Below are positions 31,803 to 41,939 of a DNA stretch of 64,000 bases, piece after piece. The stretch is taken from positions 124,001 to 188,000 of the forward strand of contig LADS01000058.1 of assembly GCA_000961725.1 (NCBI GenBank). The letters are read 5' to 3'. The stretch is from Desulfobulbaceae bacterium BRH_c16a. Its GTDB lineage: Bacteria; Desulfobacterota; Desulfobulbia; Desulfobulbales; Desulfocapsaceae. Within the stretch, counting starts at the first letter, position 1; every line of letters begins with the position of its first letter. A program made the translations under genes and the position numbers. The notes under the pieces are model-generated. The model was not told the DNA's origin and did not search any database. It was given only the letters and a program-made list of their open reading frames with translations.

Positions 31803-32406
31803 CTTGTCTTAACTTGTCAACTTCTAGGCCTGGCCCCGTTTTATGATTTTATAAGTTATGCTTTCTCATAGTTGCATGGTAAATTAAAAATAAACGTGGT
31901 CAATCTAGTCACAACACAGGAAATTGATTTCTTGTTTTTCACTCCTCAAGTACCACCTCACAACCACTTCCACGGGGATGTGTGGGTACCAAAAAGGCGG
32001 ACATCGACGATCCCCGAAAGGAGACGGTTTATGGACAGACTTATAGAAGAACACCGTGAAGAGATTAAGCGGCTTGCCCTCTTACGCGGCGCCCGCCGGG
32101 TGAGAGTATTCGGTTCGCGGGCTCGTGGCGATGCCGGTCCTGAAAGTGACGTGGATATCCTTATTGATCTTGAAAAAGGCCGTTCAGCCTTGGCGCTGGG
32201 GGGACTTCTGATGGACCTTCAGGATCTTTTGGGTAAGAAGGTGGAGGTGGTGACGCCGGCTGCCTTGCATCCGAGAATTCGCGACCGCATTCTTGGGCAG
32301 GCTGTTGATATATGACTCTCTCCGAACGTGATCAGGTATATGTTGAGCGCATGCTGGAGTGTATCGAACGCGTCGAGCGATTCGTAGGCCAAGACCGTAA
32401 TTTTTC
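31803..32406. repeat. direct repeat copy 2 (about 600 bp)
   Basis: Near-identical to 28207-28808. Confidence 0.9.
32031..32315 (+). CDS. MNT-type nucleotidyltransferase (copy 2)
   Basis: MDRLIEEHREEIKRLALLRGARRVRVFGSRARGDAGPESDVDILIDLEKG. Confidence 0.8.
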   Translation: MDRLIEEHREEIKRLALLRGARRVRVFGSRARGDAGPESDVDILIDLEKGRSALALGGLLMDLQDLLGKKVEVVTPAALHPRIRDRILGQAVDI

Positions 32407-32651
32407 ATGCAGTCGGGCTTGGTGCAGGATGCGGTGGTGCGTAACCTGCAGACTCTGTCCGAATCCAGCCAACGGTTGTCCGAGGAGGCCAAGAAACCCA
32501 GGCCGGTATAGATTGGCGGGCGATCGCCGGTTTTCGCAATGTGCTCGTCCATGACTACCTGGGCCTTGATCTCGAAACGATCTGGCTGGTGATCGAGCAC
32601 GACCTTCCGTCGTTAAGAGACGCTCTCGAAGCTATACAATCTGGCTGGTAA
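32312..32651 (+). pseudogene. HepT-like HEPN gene with two probable frameshifts
   Basis: Start MTLSERDQVYVERMLECIERVERFVGQDRNF; shifted frames give MQSGLVQDAVVRNLQTLSESSQRLSEEAKK and DWRAIAGFRNVLVHDYLGLDLETIWLVIEHDLPSLRDALEAIQSGW*. Confidence 0.65.
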
Positions 32652-32758
32652 GGTCGAGGCTGGTCGAAGTACAGACACGTAGGTTGGCGCTGAACGAAAT
32701 GAAGCCCAACATCCCAAGTGGAGTAGGTTGGGCTGCAAAGCCCAACGTTTTTGAGTTT

Positions 32759-34456
32759 TTAAACAATATACCCCTCCTGCGCCAAATACAGCAAAATCTC
32801 CTGCACCGCCTCCATCGGCGTATTTTTTGATGTATCGATAGTCAACTCCGGATTCGACGGCGGAACATAGGGATCGGTAATCCCGGTGACACCCTTCACC
32901 TTGCCGGCGCGGGCCTTGGCATAGAGTCCTTTCCGGTCGCGTTGTTCGCACACTTCGAGCGGAGTCGCCACATACACTTCAATATAACCGCCATAGCGGG
33001 AAATCAACTGGCGATTGGCCTGACGCGACTCTTCGTAGGGGGCGATCGGAGCACAGAGGGCGATACCGCCGTTCTTGGTTATTTCCCCGGCGACAAAACC
33101 AATCCGGGTGACATTCAGGTTACGATGCTCTTCGGAAAAGGTCAGCTCCGACGACAGATTTTTCCGGACAATATCCCCGTCCAGAAGAGTCACCGGCCGG
33201 TCGCACATTTCCATAAACTTCACCAGCAAAACCTTTGCGATAGTCGATTTGCCGGAGCCGGACAAGCCGGTCATAAAGATGGTGAAGCCCTGTTTCGACC
33301 GGGGCGGAAACGAGCATCGCAGCTGATCGACAACTTCCGGGTAGGAGAACCATGTCGGGATATCTTCGCCATGGATCAGACGACGCCGCAATTCACACGA
33401 AGAAATTGTGGCGACATCTTCTTCGTCCGCCTGAGTCAGCACGACATATTTTTTCAACTTCTGGTGATAGCCCATTTCGCGCTGGGGGACCATGACGATA
33501 CCGGTCTTCCCGGCATATTCGGCAACCAGCTCCTGGGCCAGGCCTCTCGGATAAAAACGATCCTCTTTTTCGCTTCCGGCAAGAGGATCGGCGTGATCGT
33601 CCGCCACTATAAAATGGCTGCAACCAAAGTTCTTGCGGATGATGGCCTGCCAGAGCGCTTCCTTCGGACCGGCCTTCCGGCAGGCGAAAGGGGTAAGCCC
33701 CAGTTTGATCATATTGGCCGGAAATTTATCGGTAAAAGCCTGATAACAGCGGATCTGGGTGTAGTAATCGAGATTGCCGGGATGGCTGAGATCGGCCACC
33801 GGCTGAAGAAAGACCGCCGCGCCGATTTCTTTTGCGGTGGTGAACACCATCTCCCGGTGGGCGCAATGCAGGTACTCGTCGGTATGAAATCCCAGCACTC
33901 GCCGCCAGCCGTTCATGGTAAAGGAGCGGGCTGTCTCCGAAGGGCTCAGCCGCAGATGCTGGAAGTCGTAATGGATCGGCAGGCTCACTCCCTCCAGTCT
34001 GCCGCCGATATACCAGGCCCCGACCCGATCATACAGCTGCATGACGCCGGGATGGACGCTCGGATCATCCGTGCCGTAGACAGACTTCGCCTCTTTCTGC
34101 TTATCCGGCTGCCAGATATCCTCAACAGTCAAGATGGCCAGCAGAAACCCTTCCTGATCGTTCAGGGCCAAGCGCTCACCAATTTTCAGCCTGCCTGCAG
34201 TCTTCTCGCTCACATCCAGGAAAATCGGAATGGGCCAGACAGTGCCGTTGGCCAGATGCATGGTGTCGATAACGGCATCATAGTCCTTCTGCCCCAGATA
34301 TCCGCCGAGCGGAAAAAGGCCACGATTCACCAGCAACTCAAAATCGCACAACTGTCGTGAAGACAAATCGATTGCCGCACATTCCGCCGCCTCGGCCCGT
34401 AATGCCTCGACACGCCTGAAATGAACGATTAAACTCTCTGAGTAATCCATTAACAT
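32759..34456 (-). CDS. bifunctional sulfate adenylyltransferase / adenylylsulfate kinase
   Basis: N-terminal ATP sulfurylase motifs (FLLAILTVEDIW, GFHTDEYLHCAHRE) and C-terminal APS kinase ([53 protein letters not shown]). Confidence 0.93.
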   Translation of the reverse strand: MLMDYSESLIVHFRRVEALRAEAAECAAIDLSSRQLCDFELLVNRGLFPLGGYLGQKDYDAVIDTMHLANGTVWPIPIFLDVSEKTAGRLKIGERLALNDQEGFLLAILTVEDIWQPDKQKEAKSVYGTDDPSVHPGVMQLYDRVGAWYIGGRLEGVSLPIHYDFQHLRLSPSETARSFTMNGWRRVLGFHTDEYLHCAHREMVFTTAKEIGAAVFLQPVADLSHPGNLDYYTQIRCYQAFTDKFPANMIKLGLTPFACRKAGPKEALWQAIIRKNFGCSHFIVADDHADPLAGSEKEDRFYPRGLAQELVAEYAGKTGIVMVPQREMGYHQKLKKYVVLTQADEEDVATISSCELRRRLIHGEDIPTWFSYPEVVDQLRCSFPPRSKQGFTIFMTGLSGSGKSTIAKVLLVKFMEMCDRPVTLLDGDIVRKNLSSELTFSEEHRNLNVTRIGFVAGEITKNGGIALCAPIAPYEESRQANRQLISRYGGYIEVYVATPLEVCEQRDRKGLYAKARAGKVKGVTGITDPYVPPSNPELTIDTSKNTPMEAVQEILLYLAQEGYIV

Positions 34457-34557
34457 ATTCCCGCCGCCAAGTTTGTGGTATGTTTCAAGTGTTGTTTTAG
34501 TAGCTGGCCAAAGCCAGCAGCCACATTAACCTCATTAGCCGGTTCCCGGCAACTACA

Positions 34558-35205
34558 TTGTCCGTGTTCGCCAACGCCACAAAATTAAAAAAAATCATGA
34601 TTGGTCTTGCAGGATGTATTGTCTGTGTGCTTCTGCTGCAGGCAGCGTTCTTTGTAAGGATATGGAATTCGTCCTCATCCTTACATAAAGCAGATCTTAT
34701 CGTCGTTTTCCCTGGCGATCAAGAACGTATAGTTGAAGGACATGCACTGGCAAAGGCCGGATATGCCGACAACCTGTTGGTTATCGGCCAGACGGAAAAG
34801 AGCTTTGCTAAGCTGGTGCAGAAATTAGGCGCCTTGCCGGCCGTCAACCTGTTACCAAATAGCAAAAGCAGATCAACTTTTGAAGACGTCAATATTGCCA
34901 GACAGATTATCTTCGAGAAGCGGTTGAAATCCGTTATCCTGGTGACTTCATCCTACCATATGCCCCGTGTCCTCTTTTTATTAAAAGCCTCTTTATTGGA
35001 CGCTGACTTCAAAGTAGATCTGCAGTATTATCCCGTCAGAATTCGAGACCACTCCAAGGCTAAGCGGCTTTATTTTAATGAACTGATCAAGTTCTGGGGA
35101 AGCACGGTAGAAATGATCGGTTGCAGGATAACTGATTCACTTCTTCTCGATTCGCCTTTTTACATCCAAGTCAGAAGCTTTGTTAAAAGTAGACTTCTTT
35201 TCTAG
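34558..35205 (+). CDS. YdcF/DUF218-family membrane-anchored protein
   Basis: ADLIVVFPGDQERIVEGHALAKAGYADNLLVIG; SRSTFEDV; VTSSYHMPRVLFLLK. Confidence 0.75.
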   Translation: MSVFANATKLKKIMIGLAGCIVCVLLLQAAFFVRIWNSSSSLHKADLIVVFPGDQERIVEGHALAKAGYADNLLVIGQTEKSFAKLVQKLGALPAVNLLPNSKSRSTFEDVNIARQIIFEKRLKSVILVTSSYHMPRVLFLLKASLLDADFKVDLQYYPVRIRDHSKAKRLYFNELIKFWGSTVEMIGCRITDSLLLDSPFYIQVRSFVKSRLLF

Positions 35206-35722
35206 ATGTGAGATTTAATCATAAGAGTTTAAGCAATGAGGAGTCTTCAAAGAGGCAGGTAATTTATTGAAAAATACGATCAGGCATCAAGCGGATTCAG
35301 CAGTTTATGCGAATCGCTGAGGCAAAGGAACCTCTGTTGAAATTGTCGGCACTTTCTTCAAAGTGACCCTTTACCCGATACAAGTGAAAACAATTTTGAA
35401 ATACCTTAACGAGGATGGCGTTACGTTTATGAAATCAGAATTACCAAAATAGGTTTTGGGTTACATGACAACGTCATTTTTTATCTATTTGGTTGTTTGG
35501 CTCTCCATTTAATCAAAATGATGCATGTCAATATAGGTAATTTATTCGTTCAAAACGGCATGTAAGAAGTTATGTCTCCATATAAGGCACTCACCCCTTT
35601 TTGTCACGTGTTAAAAAGTTATTATGGATTGGTTTTTGCAGGATTTTGTGTTATTAGAAATAGCCAGGGGAGACTATTCGCGGGAACGAATTCAAAAAAG
35701 TATTGGAAGGGGGATTAGTGCT

Positions 35723-35905
35723 ATGGATTCAAGAAAACATATTTGGGAAAAGCCTGAACTGATAATTATCGCCAGGGCTAATCCAGAGGAAGCTGTTTTG
35801 GCTGCGTGCTCGGGTTTGCGGCAAACTGCTGCCAACGTTAAACACGCTGACTGTACTATAGGAGCCAGTACTTGCGACCTCTGTGAAACACCAACAACAA
35901 GCTGA
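35723..35905 (+). CDS. candidate Cys-containing RiPP precursor peptide
   Basis: MDSRKHIWEKPELIIIARANPEEAVLAACSGLRQTAANVKHADCTIGASTCDLCETPTTS; just upstream of PqqD-like and radical SAM genes; RBS ggaaggggg. Confidence 0.65.
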   Translation: MDSRKHIWEKPELIIIARANPEEAVLAACSGLRQTAANVKHADCTIGASTCDLCETPTTS

Positions 35906-36102
35906 AAAACAACACAGGATTCTCCTGATTTTTTAGCGGAAAAAAGTACGGCTGAAGGAGAACACATTACCCCATTCTCCTCGACAGAAAAGAGAGATTC
36001 CTTTTTGCGGCATCACGGCAGGGAAGTTTGCTGTCCGCTCTTTACCGGCTCCATGGCATCACCGGCAACGGAAGAGACCATGGAGTATCTGCCTACAAAA
36101 TA

Positions 36103-36450
36103 ATGAAAAATGCTGAGCGAAACACTATCCACAAGGAGCCACCATTGGGAGCAATAACCCTGTCCGATGTTTTTATACCCTCAGAAAATATAGTAGCCCG
36201 CAATATTGCCGGAGAGACCATCATCGTTCCAATTACATCAGGTGTAGGTGATCTGGAGGATGATCTCTACTGTTTAAATGCTACAGGACAGAAGATATGG
36301 GATCTGTTTAACGGGTCCACGAGCCTTGTGCAGATTATCGATCTTCTTGAAGCTGATTACGACACCACCCGGCAGGAAATTGAGGAGGACGTCAGAGGTC
36401 TGATAGCCGAACTGGCGAAGAGAAACATTATCACTAAATTGCAACAGTAA
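36103..36450 (+). CDS. PqqD-like RiPP recognition element protein
   Basis: LNATGQKIWDLFNGSTSLVQIIDLLEADYDTTRQEIEEDVRGLIAELAKRNII. Confidence 0.8.
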   Translation: MKNAERNTIHKEPPLGAITLSDVFIPSENIVARNIAGETIIVPITSGVGDLEDDLYCLNATGQKIWDLFNGSTSLVQIIDLLEADYDTTRQEIEEDVRGLIAELAKRNIITKLQQ

Positions 36451-36559
36451 GCATGCCCATCACAAAAGAGATCGTCAAAGCTCAGTCCCATGCTTTTCCC
36501 AGGGGGCGAGGCCCTCGTTGTGCTGGTAGCTGAAAAATCCGGCAATCCCCCGTTCTCTA

Positions 36560-37675
36560 ATGAAAAAACCACCAGTAACAATCATCCCCATCCAGGAAAG
36601 CTGCCTCAGCACAGTTGCCCATCTGCCCGACACCTTAATCTCTTTAACCATTGAGCTGACTGCGCGTTGCAACAATAGCTGCAGGCATTGCTACAACAAT
36701 TTGCCGCCCAACGCCAAAGAAGCCCAAGAAAAAGAGCTGAGCCTTGATGAAATTAAAGCGATAATAGAGCAGGCTCTGCCGAAAGGGTTACTCTGGGTCC
36801 TGTTGACGGGAGGTGAACCACTGCTCCGAAAGGACTTTGCCGATATCTTTATCTACCTCAAGAAAAAAGGCTTGCTGGTTTCTGTATTTTCCAACGCTAC
36901 CTTGATAACCAACGAGCATATTCGTCTTTTTAAGAAGTTTCCACCGAGGGATCTTGAAATCACAGTGTATGGCGCAACCCCCACGACGTATAATGCCGTT
37001 ACCCGCACCGCAGGCAATTATGATAAATTCATCCAAAGTATTGAACTGTTATCTGAATACAATGTCCCCTTCAGGTTAAAAACCATGGCCCTCGCCACCA
37101 ACTACCATGAGTTTTCTGCAATCAGGGAATTCTGTCAGAATTATACCAAAGACTACTTTTATTTTGATTTTCAGCTTCATCTTCGCCCGGACGGTGACCC
37201 CGGCAAAAATAAAACTATTACAAAAGAAAGGCTCTCTCCAGAAAAAATAATAGAACTGGAGTGGAACGACCCTGCCAGATCGAAGGCCCTTGAAAAAGAG
37301 TGCAGTACTCTTATACAACCTGATTTTCTCAATAACCGGGGCAATAGCTTGTTTCGCTGCGGGGTCGGTAGAGGCAGTGCCTTTGTAAGTTGCGATGGCA
37401 CACTGCGGCTTTGCCAGTCTCTTTGTCATGAAGAGTATACCTGCAACCTGCGCAACCGTTCACTCATAGAGGCATGGGAGGAGTTGAGGTCAAAAACACG
37501 CACAGCTGTTTCCGATAGCCGCGAGTTTCTCGAGGACTGCAACCGATGTCAGTACATCAATTTGTGTATGTGGTGCCCGGCCCTGGCTCATCTTGAAACG
37601 GGGAGGCTGGATGCCCGAATTGATACTTTCTGCAGACTGGCAAAAGCGCGAGCCGCAAAATTGACCGGGGAATGA
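36560..37675 (+). CDS. radical SAM/SPASM protein
   Basis: ELTARCNNSCRHCYNN; LTGGEPLLRKDF; C-terminal CNRCQYINLCMWCP. Confidence 0.88.
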   Translation: MKKPPVTIIPIQESCLSTVAHLPDTLISLTIELTARCNNSCRHCYNNLPPNAKEAQEKELSLDEIKAIIEQALPKGLLWVLLTGGEPLLRKDFADIFIYLKKKGLLVSVFSNATLITNEHIRLFKKFPPRDLEITVYGATPTTYNAVTRTAGNYDKFIQSIELLSEYNVPFRLKTMALATNYHEFSAIREFCQNYTKDYFYFDFQLHLRPDGDPGKNKTITKERLSPEKIIELEWNDPARSKALEKECSTLIQPDFLNNRGNSLFRCGVGRGSAFVSCDGTLRLCQSLCHEEYTCNLRNRSLIEAWEELRSKTRTAVSDSREFLEDCNRCQYINLCMWCPALAHLETGRLDARIDTFCRLAKARAAKLTGE

Positions 37676-37746
37676 TTACGGGCTCGCTTCCAGCAACCTT
37701 TTTTCATAATTCTCTGTACACATCGGGGTTTAACTAACAATCGATA

Positions 37747-39762
37747 ATGACAGCTAAAAAGTATGTAAGCACAGTCTTGCCGCAGGCTTCAACCGCGTTT
37801 GCCACCCAGGGCACCATAGACCTGACTTATCGCTGCAACAACCAATGCCGCCACTGCTGGCTTCGCCTCCCTGAAAATGCGCCTGAACAATCCCAGGAGC
37901 TTACCTTTCGAGATATTGTTACAATCATAAAAAAAAGTATGGCTGCCGGATGTCGGCACTGGGCGATATCAGGTGGTGAACCGCTGTTGCGACCCGATTT
38001 CGGCGACATCCTTGCATACCTGCTCCAGACCCGGCATACATATTCACTTAACACCAACGGGACACTTATCACTCCGGCCATTGCCCGGCTTCTCAAGGCA
38101 AAAGGCACCAAAATGGTTTCCATGTATGGTCCCAATGCGGAGATCCATGACCATATCACTCGAAGGCCGGGATCGTTCGATGCTTTTGTGCAGGGATGCA
38201 GCTACCTGAAGGAGGCAGGCGCCGGTTTTATCGTCCAGATTGTGCCTCTGCAAGACAACAAGCATCTGTTTGCGGAGATGGTAACCCTTGCCGAGACTCT
38301 AAGCCCTCATGCCAGAATAGGAGCGGGTTGGCTCTATCTGTCGGATACTGCCAAGCGCTCGGTAAATGCAGAGATCCTCCGCCAGAGGATAGCCCCGGCG
38401 GAAATGGTACAGATCAATCCACCGGATTTGAGTTGTACAAACACAGCCGATCGGGCAGGTGACGACGTTGCAGAAACAGGACAGACCATCTTCGGAAAAT
38501 GTCTGACAAGGAAAACCGATTTCCATATAAACCCCTATGGCCGGATTTCTTTTTGTTGCTACATAAAGCATGAAGCGCTGCGATACGATATTCTGCACGG
38601 TAGTTTTGCAGAATACCAGCAATCTTTCCTGCCGGCGGCGGCAAAAAGCTTTCCCGAAAATGACGAGTACCGCCAAAACTGCGGCAGTTGCGAAAAACGG
38701 GACAACTGCCTGTGGTGTCCGGCCTTCGGATATCTCGAACATGGCAGGTTTTCGGCTGGAATTGATTATCTCTGCAAATTGGCCGAAGAAACTTCACACC
38801 TGCAAGAAAAATGGCTGAAAAACAACAGTAAATCAATGGAGATAGCCAATATATCAATCACTGTGGAGTCGGATATCCCCTTTACCAGTCCATCTTTTGC
38901 AGCGAAGTTTGCCAACTTTTCTACCGAACCGGCGGCAGAAGGAGATGTCATCATAATACGGCATCACCTGATACAGTCAGTACCTGCGCTTGTATTGGCC
39001 GACCTTGAGGGGAAAGAACTCTTCCAGACAGAGGGACTCACCGTCGGCAAAATTGGCAATAAATATATCTTTTATAAAAAAAATTACCGGGATGCGGATG
39101 ATCCGGCCGATGAATACGCAGTCTTCCATGATGATTTCAGCGAGGCCGATATCTACCACGCTGACAGGCGCTTTTATGAACCCGGCGCCTTTTCATCTAC
39201 AACCGCCATGTTTACGGACCAGATTCTGCTGGCGCAATTGCTGGCCGAACGGCAAGGTGGGATTTTTCATGCTAGTGGAATCATCCATAATGGCAACGGT
39301 TTTCTTTTTGTCGGCCATTCCGGAGCCGGAAAAAGTACGATCTTCTCTCTTTTTCCGCAGGACACTGCACTGCTGTCGGAAGACAGGGTTATCGTCCGCC
39401 GACAGGTATCGCAATGGAAGGTTTATGGCACCTGGTTCCACGATTTTTCCCATAACACCATACCGGGCCCGGCACCCCTGAGGGCAATTTTTTTTCTCAA
39501 TCAGTCGCAAACTAATCGTTTTGAACAGGTTGCCAGGGAGAATGTCATTGTTAAGCGGCTGCTGCCATGCCTGGTACGAGCCCTCGAAACGAATGCGTGG
39601 TGGGAGAAGACGCTCGATTTTCTCTCCACTGTTGCCGGAGAGGTGCCGGCTTACGATCTCTACTTTGACAGAAGCGGTGATATCGTCAGGCAGATAGACG
39701 ATCTTTTTCCGGGCACTCATGAAGGAAAACATATCAATGACTATAGAGATACTGAAAAATGA
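37747..39762 (+). CDS. radical SAM/SPASM protein fused to a C-terminal HprK-like P-loop kinase domain
   Basis: DLTYRCNNQCRHCW, SGGEPLLRPDF, CGSCEKRDNCLWCP, then GIFHASGIIHNGNGFLFVGHSGAGKSTIFSLFPQDTALLSEDRVIV. Confidence 0.85.
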   Translation: MTAKKYVSTVLPQASTAFATQGTIDLTYRCNNQCRHCWLRLPENAPEQSQELTFRDIVTIIKKSMAAGCRHWAISGGEPLLRPDFGDILAYLLQTRHTYSLNTNGTLITPAIARLLKAKGTKMVSMYGPNAEIHDHITRRPGSFDAFVQGCSYLKEAGAGFIVQIVPLQDNKHLFAEMVTLAETLSPHARIGAGWLYLSDTAKRSVNAEILRQRIAPAEMVQINPPDLSCTNTADRAGDDVAETGQTIFGKCLTRKTDFHINPYGRISFCCYIKHEALRYDILHGSFAEYQQSFLPAAAKSFPENDEYRQNCGSCEKRDNCLWCPAFGYLEHGRFSAGIDYLCKLAEETSHLQEKWLKNNSKSMEIANISITVESDIPFTSPSFAAKFANFSTEPAAEGDVIIIRHHLIQSVPALVLADLEGKELFQTEGLTVGKIGNKYIFYKKNYRDADDPADEYAVFHDDFSEADIYHADRRFYEPGAFSSTTAMFTDQILLAQLLAERQGGIFHASGIIHNGNGFLFVGHSGAGKSTIFSLFPQDTALLSEDRVIVRRQVSQWKVYGTWFHDFSHNTIPGPAPLRAIFFLNQSQTNRFEQVARENVIVKRLLPCLVRALETNAWWEKTLDFLSTVAGEVPAYDLYFDRSGDIVRQIDDLFPGTHEGKHINDYRDTEK

Positions 39763-40943
39763 GCGCAACTCAATACGTCAGAAGGAAAACGCTGGAAGAG
39801 CTGTCACTGTTTAAAAAACCGGCACGGTTACTGACCCATCTCGATATCGAGCTTACCGAACGCTGCAATAACAACTGCCTGCACTGTTATGTCAACCACC
39901 CTGCCGACAGTATTCTCCACGCAAACCGGGAACTGAAAACCGAACACCATAAAGATATATTGAAAGAGGCTGCTGCCGCAGGCTGTTTCTCGGTACGGTT
40001 CACAGGCGGGGAGCCTCTGCTGCGACCTGACTTTGCAGAACTCTATATTCATGCCAAAAAAGCCGGCTTAAAGGTTATACTCTTTACCAATGCAACACTG
40101 TTGTCTCCAGAACTCATTCATCTTTTTAAGCAGATGCCACCAAAGGAGCCCATTGAAGTAACAATATACGGCATGCACAGGAAGTCTTGTGAAGCCATTA
40201 CAAGAACTATCGGCTCTTTTGATGCAACCCAGCGCGGTATTGACCTTCTCATAGCTGCCGCTATTCCCTTTGTTGTCAAGGGCGTCTGTCTGCCCCAAAA
40301 CCGCGAGGAACGAAAGCTTTTCGAGTCGTGGGCGGCAACCCTGCCGGGAATGAAAAACAGTCCGCCAAGCTATGCGATGCACTTCGATCTGCGCGTTCGC
40401 AGAGACAGCGAGACAAGAAATACCCTTATAAGAAACCTCAGGCCGACCAGACAGGAAAGCCTGGCATTTTCATTGCTGGACAAAGAGGCCTTCCTCAAGG
40501 AAACCAGAACTTTCTGCCGGATGTTTTCCGCCATTCCCGGGGCAAAGGTGTTCGGTTGCGGGGCAGGGCGCAACAACCTTGTCGTCGATTCGTATGGTGC
40601 GGTCTATCCCTGCCTGCTCCTGCGGCATCCCGATACAACCTATGCTCTGCACAAAGGTTCGCTCAAGGATGCAATGGAAAATTTTTTTCCAGCCCTGCTG
40701 TCCCTGGAGGCTGAAAACAAAGAGTATCTCAGGCGTTGTGCCAGGTGTTTTCTCAAAAGCTTCTGTAAACAATGCCCGGCAAGGTCATGGATGGAGAATG
40801 GCACTTTGGATACCCCGGTGGAATATCATTGCGTAATCGCCCACGCCCAGGCTGAAGCTGCAGGAATCCTCCAACCGGAAGAAAAATCCTGGGAAGTAAA
40901 AAACTGGAAGGAACGAGTAGACAGACTCGATGCCGATTACTGA
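39759..40943 (+). CDS. radical SAM/SPASM protein
   Basis: ELTERCNNNCLHCYVNHP; FTGGEPLLRPDF; CARCFLKSFCKQCPA; overlaps the preceding gene. Confidence 0.88.
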   Translation: MSATQYVRRKTLEELSLFKKPARLLTHLDIELTERCNNNCLHCYVNHPADSILHANRELKTEHHKDILKEAAAAGCFSVRFTGGEPLLRPDFAELYIHAKKAGLKVILFTNATLLSPELIHLFKQMPPKEPIEVTIYGMHRKSCEAITRTIGSFDATQRGIDLLIAAAIPFVVKGVCLPQNREERKLFESWAATLPGMKNSPPSYAMHFDLRVRRDSETRNTLIRNLRPTRQESLAFSLLDKEAFLKETRTFCRMFSAIPGAKVFGCGAGRNNLVVDSYGAVYPCLLLRHPDTTYALHKGSLKDAMENFFPALLSLEAENKEYLRRCARCFLKSFCKQCPARSWMENGTLDTPVEYHCVIAHAQAEAAGILQPEEKSWEVKNWKERVDRLDADY

Positions 40944-41042
40944 TACCCAATTACTCGTCAGCACCCAAACCCACAGCCCGGCTGAAGGAGCACCACTGCC
41001 CGGAAACCAATCTACCCCATTGATCACCACAATATCCGAGAA

Positions 41043-41537
41043 ATGACAATCCCCCCTCAATATGAACTCAATCTCTCCGGTAGCGATCTGTGCGGAATCA
41101 TGTACGCTGTGCTCGACAAAGGGGCCTCCTTTCGCTTCCAGGCCAGGGGCCACAGCATGTCGCCCTTTATTCGCAATGGCGATATCATCAGCGTCGCCAA
41201 GGTAAGGACAGGCAAGATCCGGGTCGGCGATGTCGTTGCTGTGCTTAATCCGGTCAATTACGCGGTAATTGTGCACAGGGTGGTGGGGGAGTCGGAAAAG
41301 GGAATTCTCCTTAAGGGGGATAATTGCAACACTGCCGATGGCGTCTTTGCCTGTGAAGCCATTCTCGGCGAGGTCACCAGAGTGGAACGCGGCACGAAAG
41401 AGATAACCTTCTGCAGAGGCCCGGCAAAGAAACTCATCGCTTTTCTCTCGGTATCCGGGCTGCTCAACAAGGTCTTTCTGCCGTTGCTGCGCAGATTCAG
41501 AAACATGATAAACATGGGTAGAAGCATGGAAACATAG
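41043..41537 (+). CDS. S24/S26-type signal peptidase-like protein
   Basis: FRFQARGHSMSPFIRNGDIISVAKV; VGDVVAVLNPVNYAVIVHRVVGESEKGILLKGDN. Confidence 0.78.
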   Translation: MTIPPQYELNLSGSDLCGIMYAVLDKGASFRFQARGHSMSPFIRNGDIISVAKVRTGKIRVGDVVAVLNPVNYAVIVHRVVGESEKGILLKGDNCNTADGVFACEAILGEVTRVERGTKEITFCRGPAKKLIAFLSVSGLLNKVFLPLLRRFRNMINMGRSMET

Positions 41538-41803
41538 ATAATATGGGGACATAATACCATGCCCATATTATCTATTTTTCTCTTTACTCCATCACAGCGG
41601 TAGTGTTAAATGACTTACTGAATCAGGGGATTGGTTAGTGGTTAAGTTGTTGTAGGAAATCAGATCTATCTGTTGGTACGTCTGTAACATAGCGCTAATC
41701 CCGCTAATTTTTATACAGCAGGAATAATGAGTAGTTTTTCCTGGCACACAGGAACCCCTCCCAGCCCCAATCAATAATGTTATACACAATCAGTCTACAA
41801 ATC

Positions 41804-41925
41804 ATGAAAGAAAAAACATCGGTGTAGTAGGCCTCGGCTATCGTCGGCCTGCCCCCTTTGGGTAACCTTTGCCCAAAAGTATCAGACCATCGGTTTTGAT
41901 ATAAAAAAGGAAGTTAAGTTCTGCG
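41804..41925 (+). pseudogene. 5' remnant of a nucleotide-sugar dehydrogenase gene
   Basis: MKEKNIGVVGLGY then frame-shifted FAQKYQTIGFDIKKEVKF, matching the N-terminal Rossmann region of UDP-sugar dehydrogenases. Confidence 0.6.
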
Positions 41926-41939
41926 GGCTCCAGAAAAAG

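Noticed and set aside
32942-34360. 472-aa plus-strand ORF opposite sat-cysC
   Set aside because: Antisense of the well-supported bifunctional enzyme; its resemblance to other plus-strand ORFs in the arrays comes from the shared DNA repeats.
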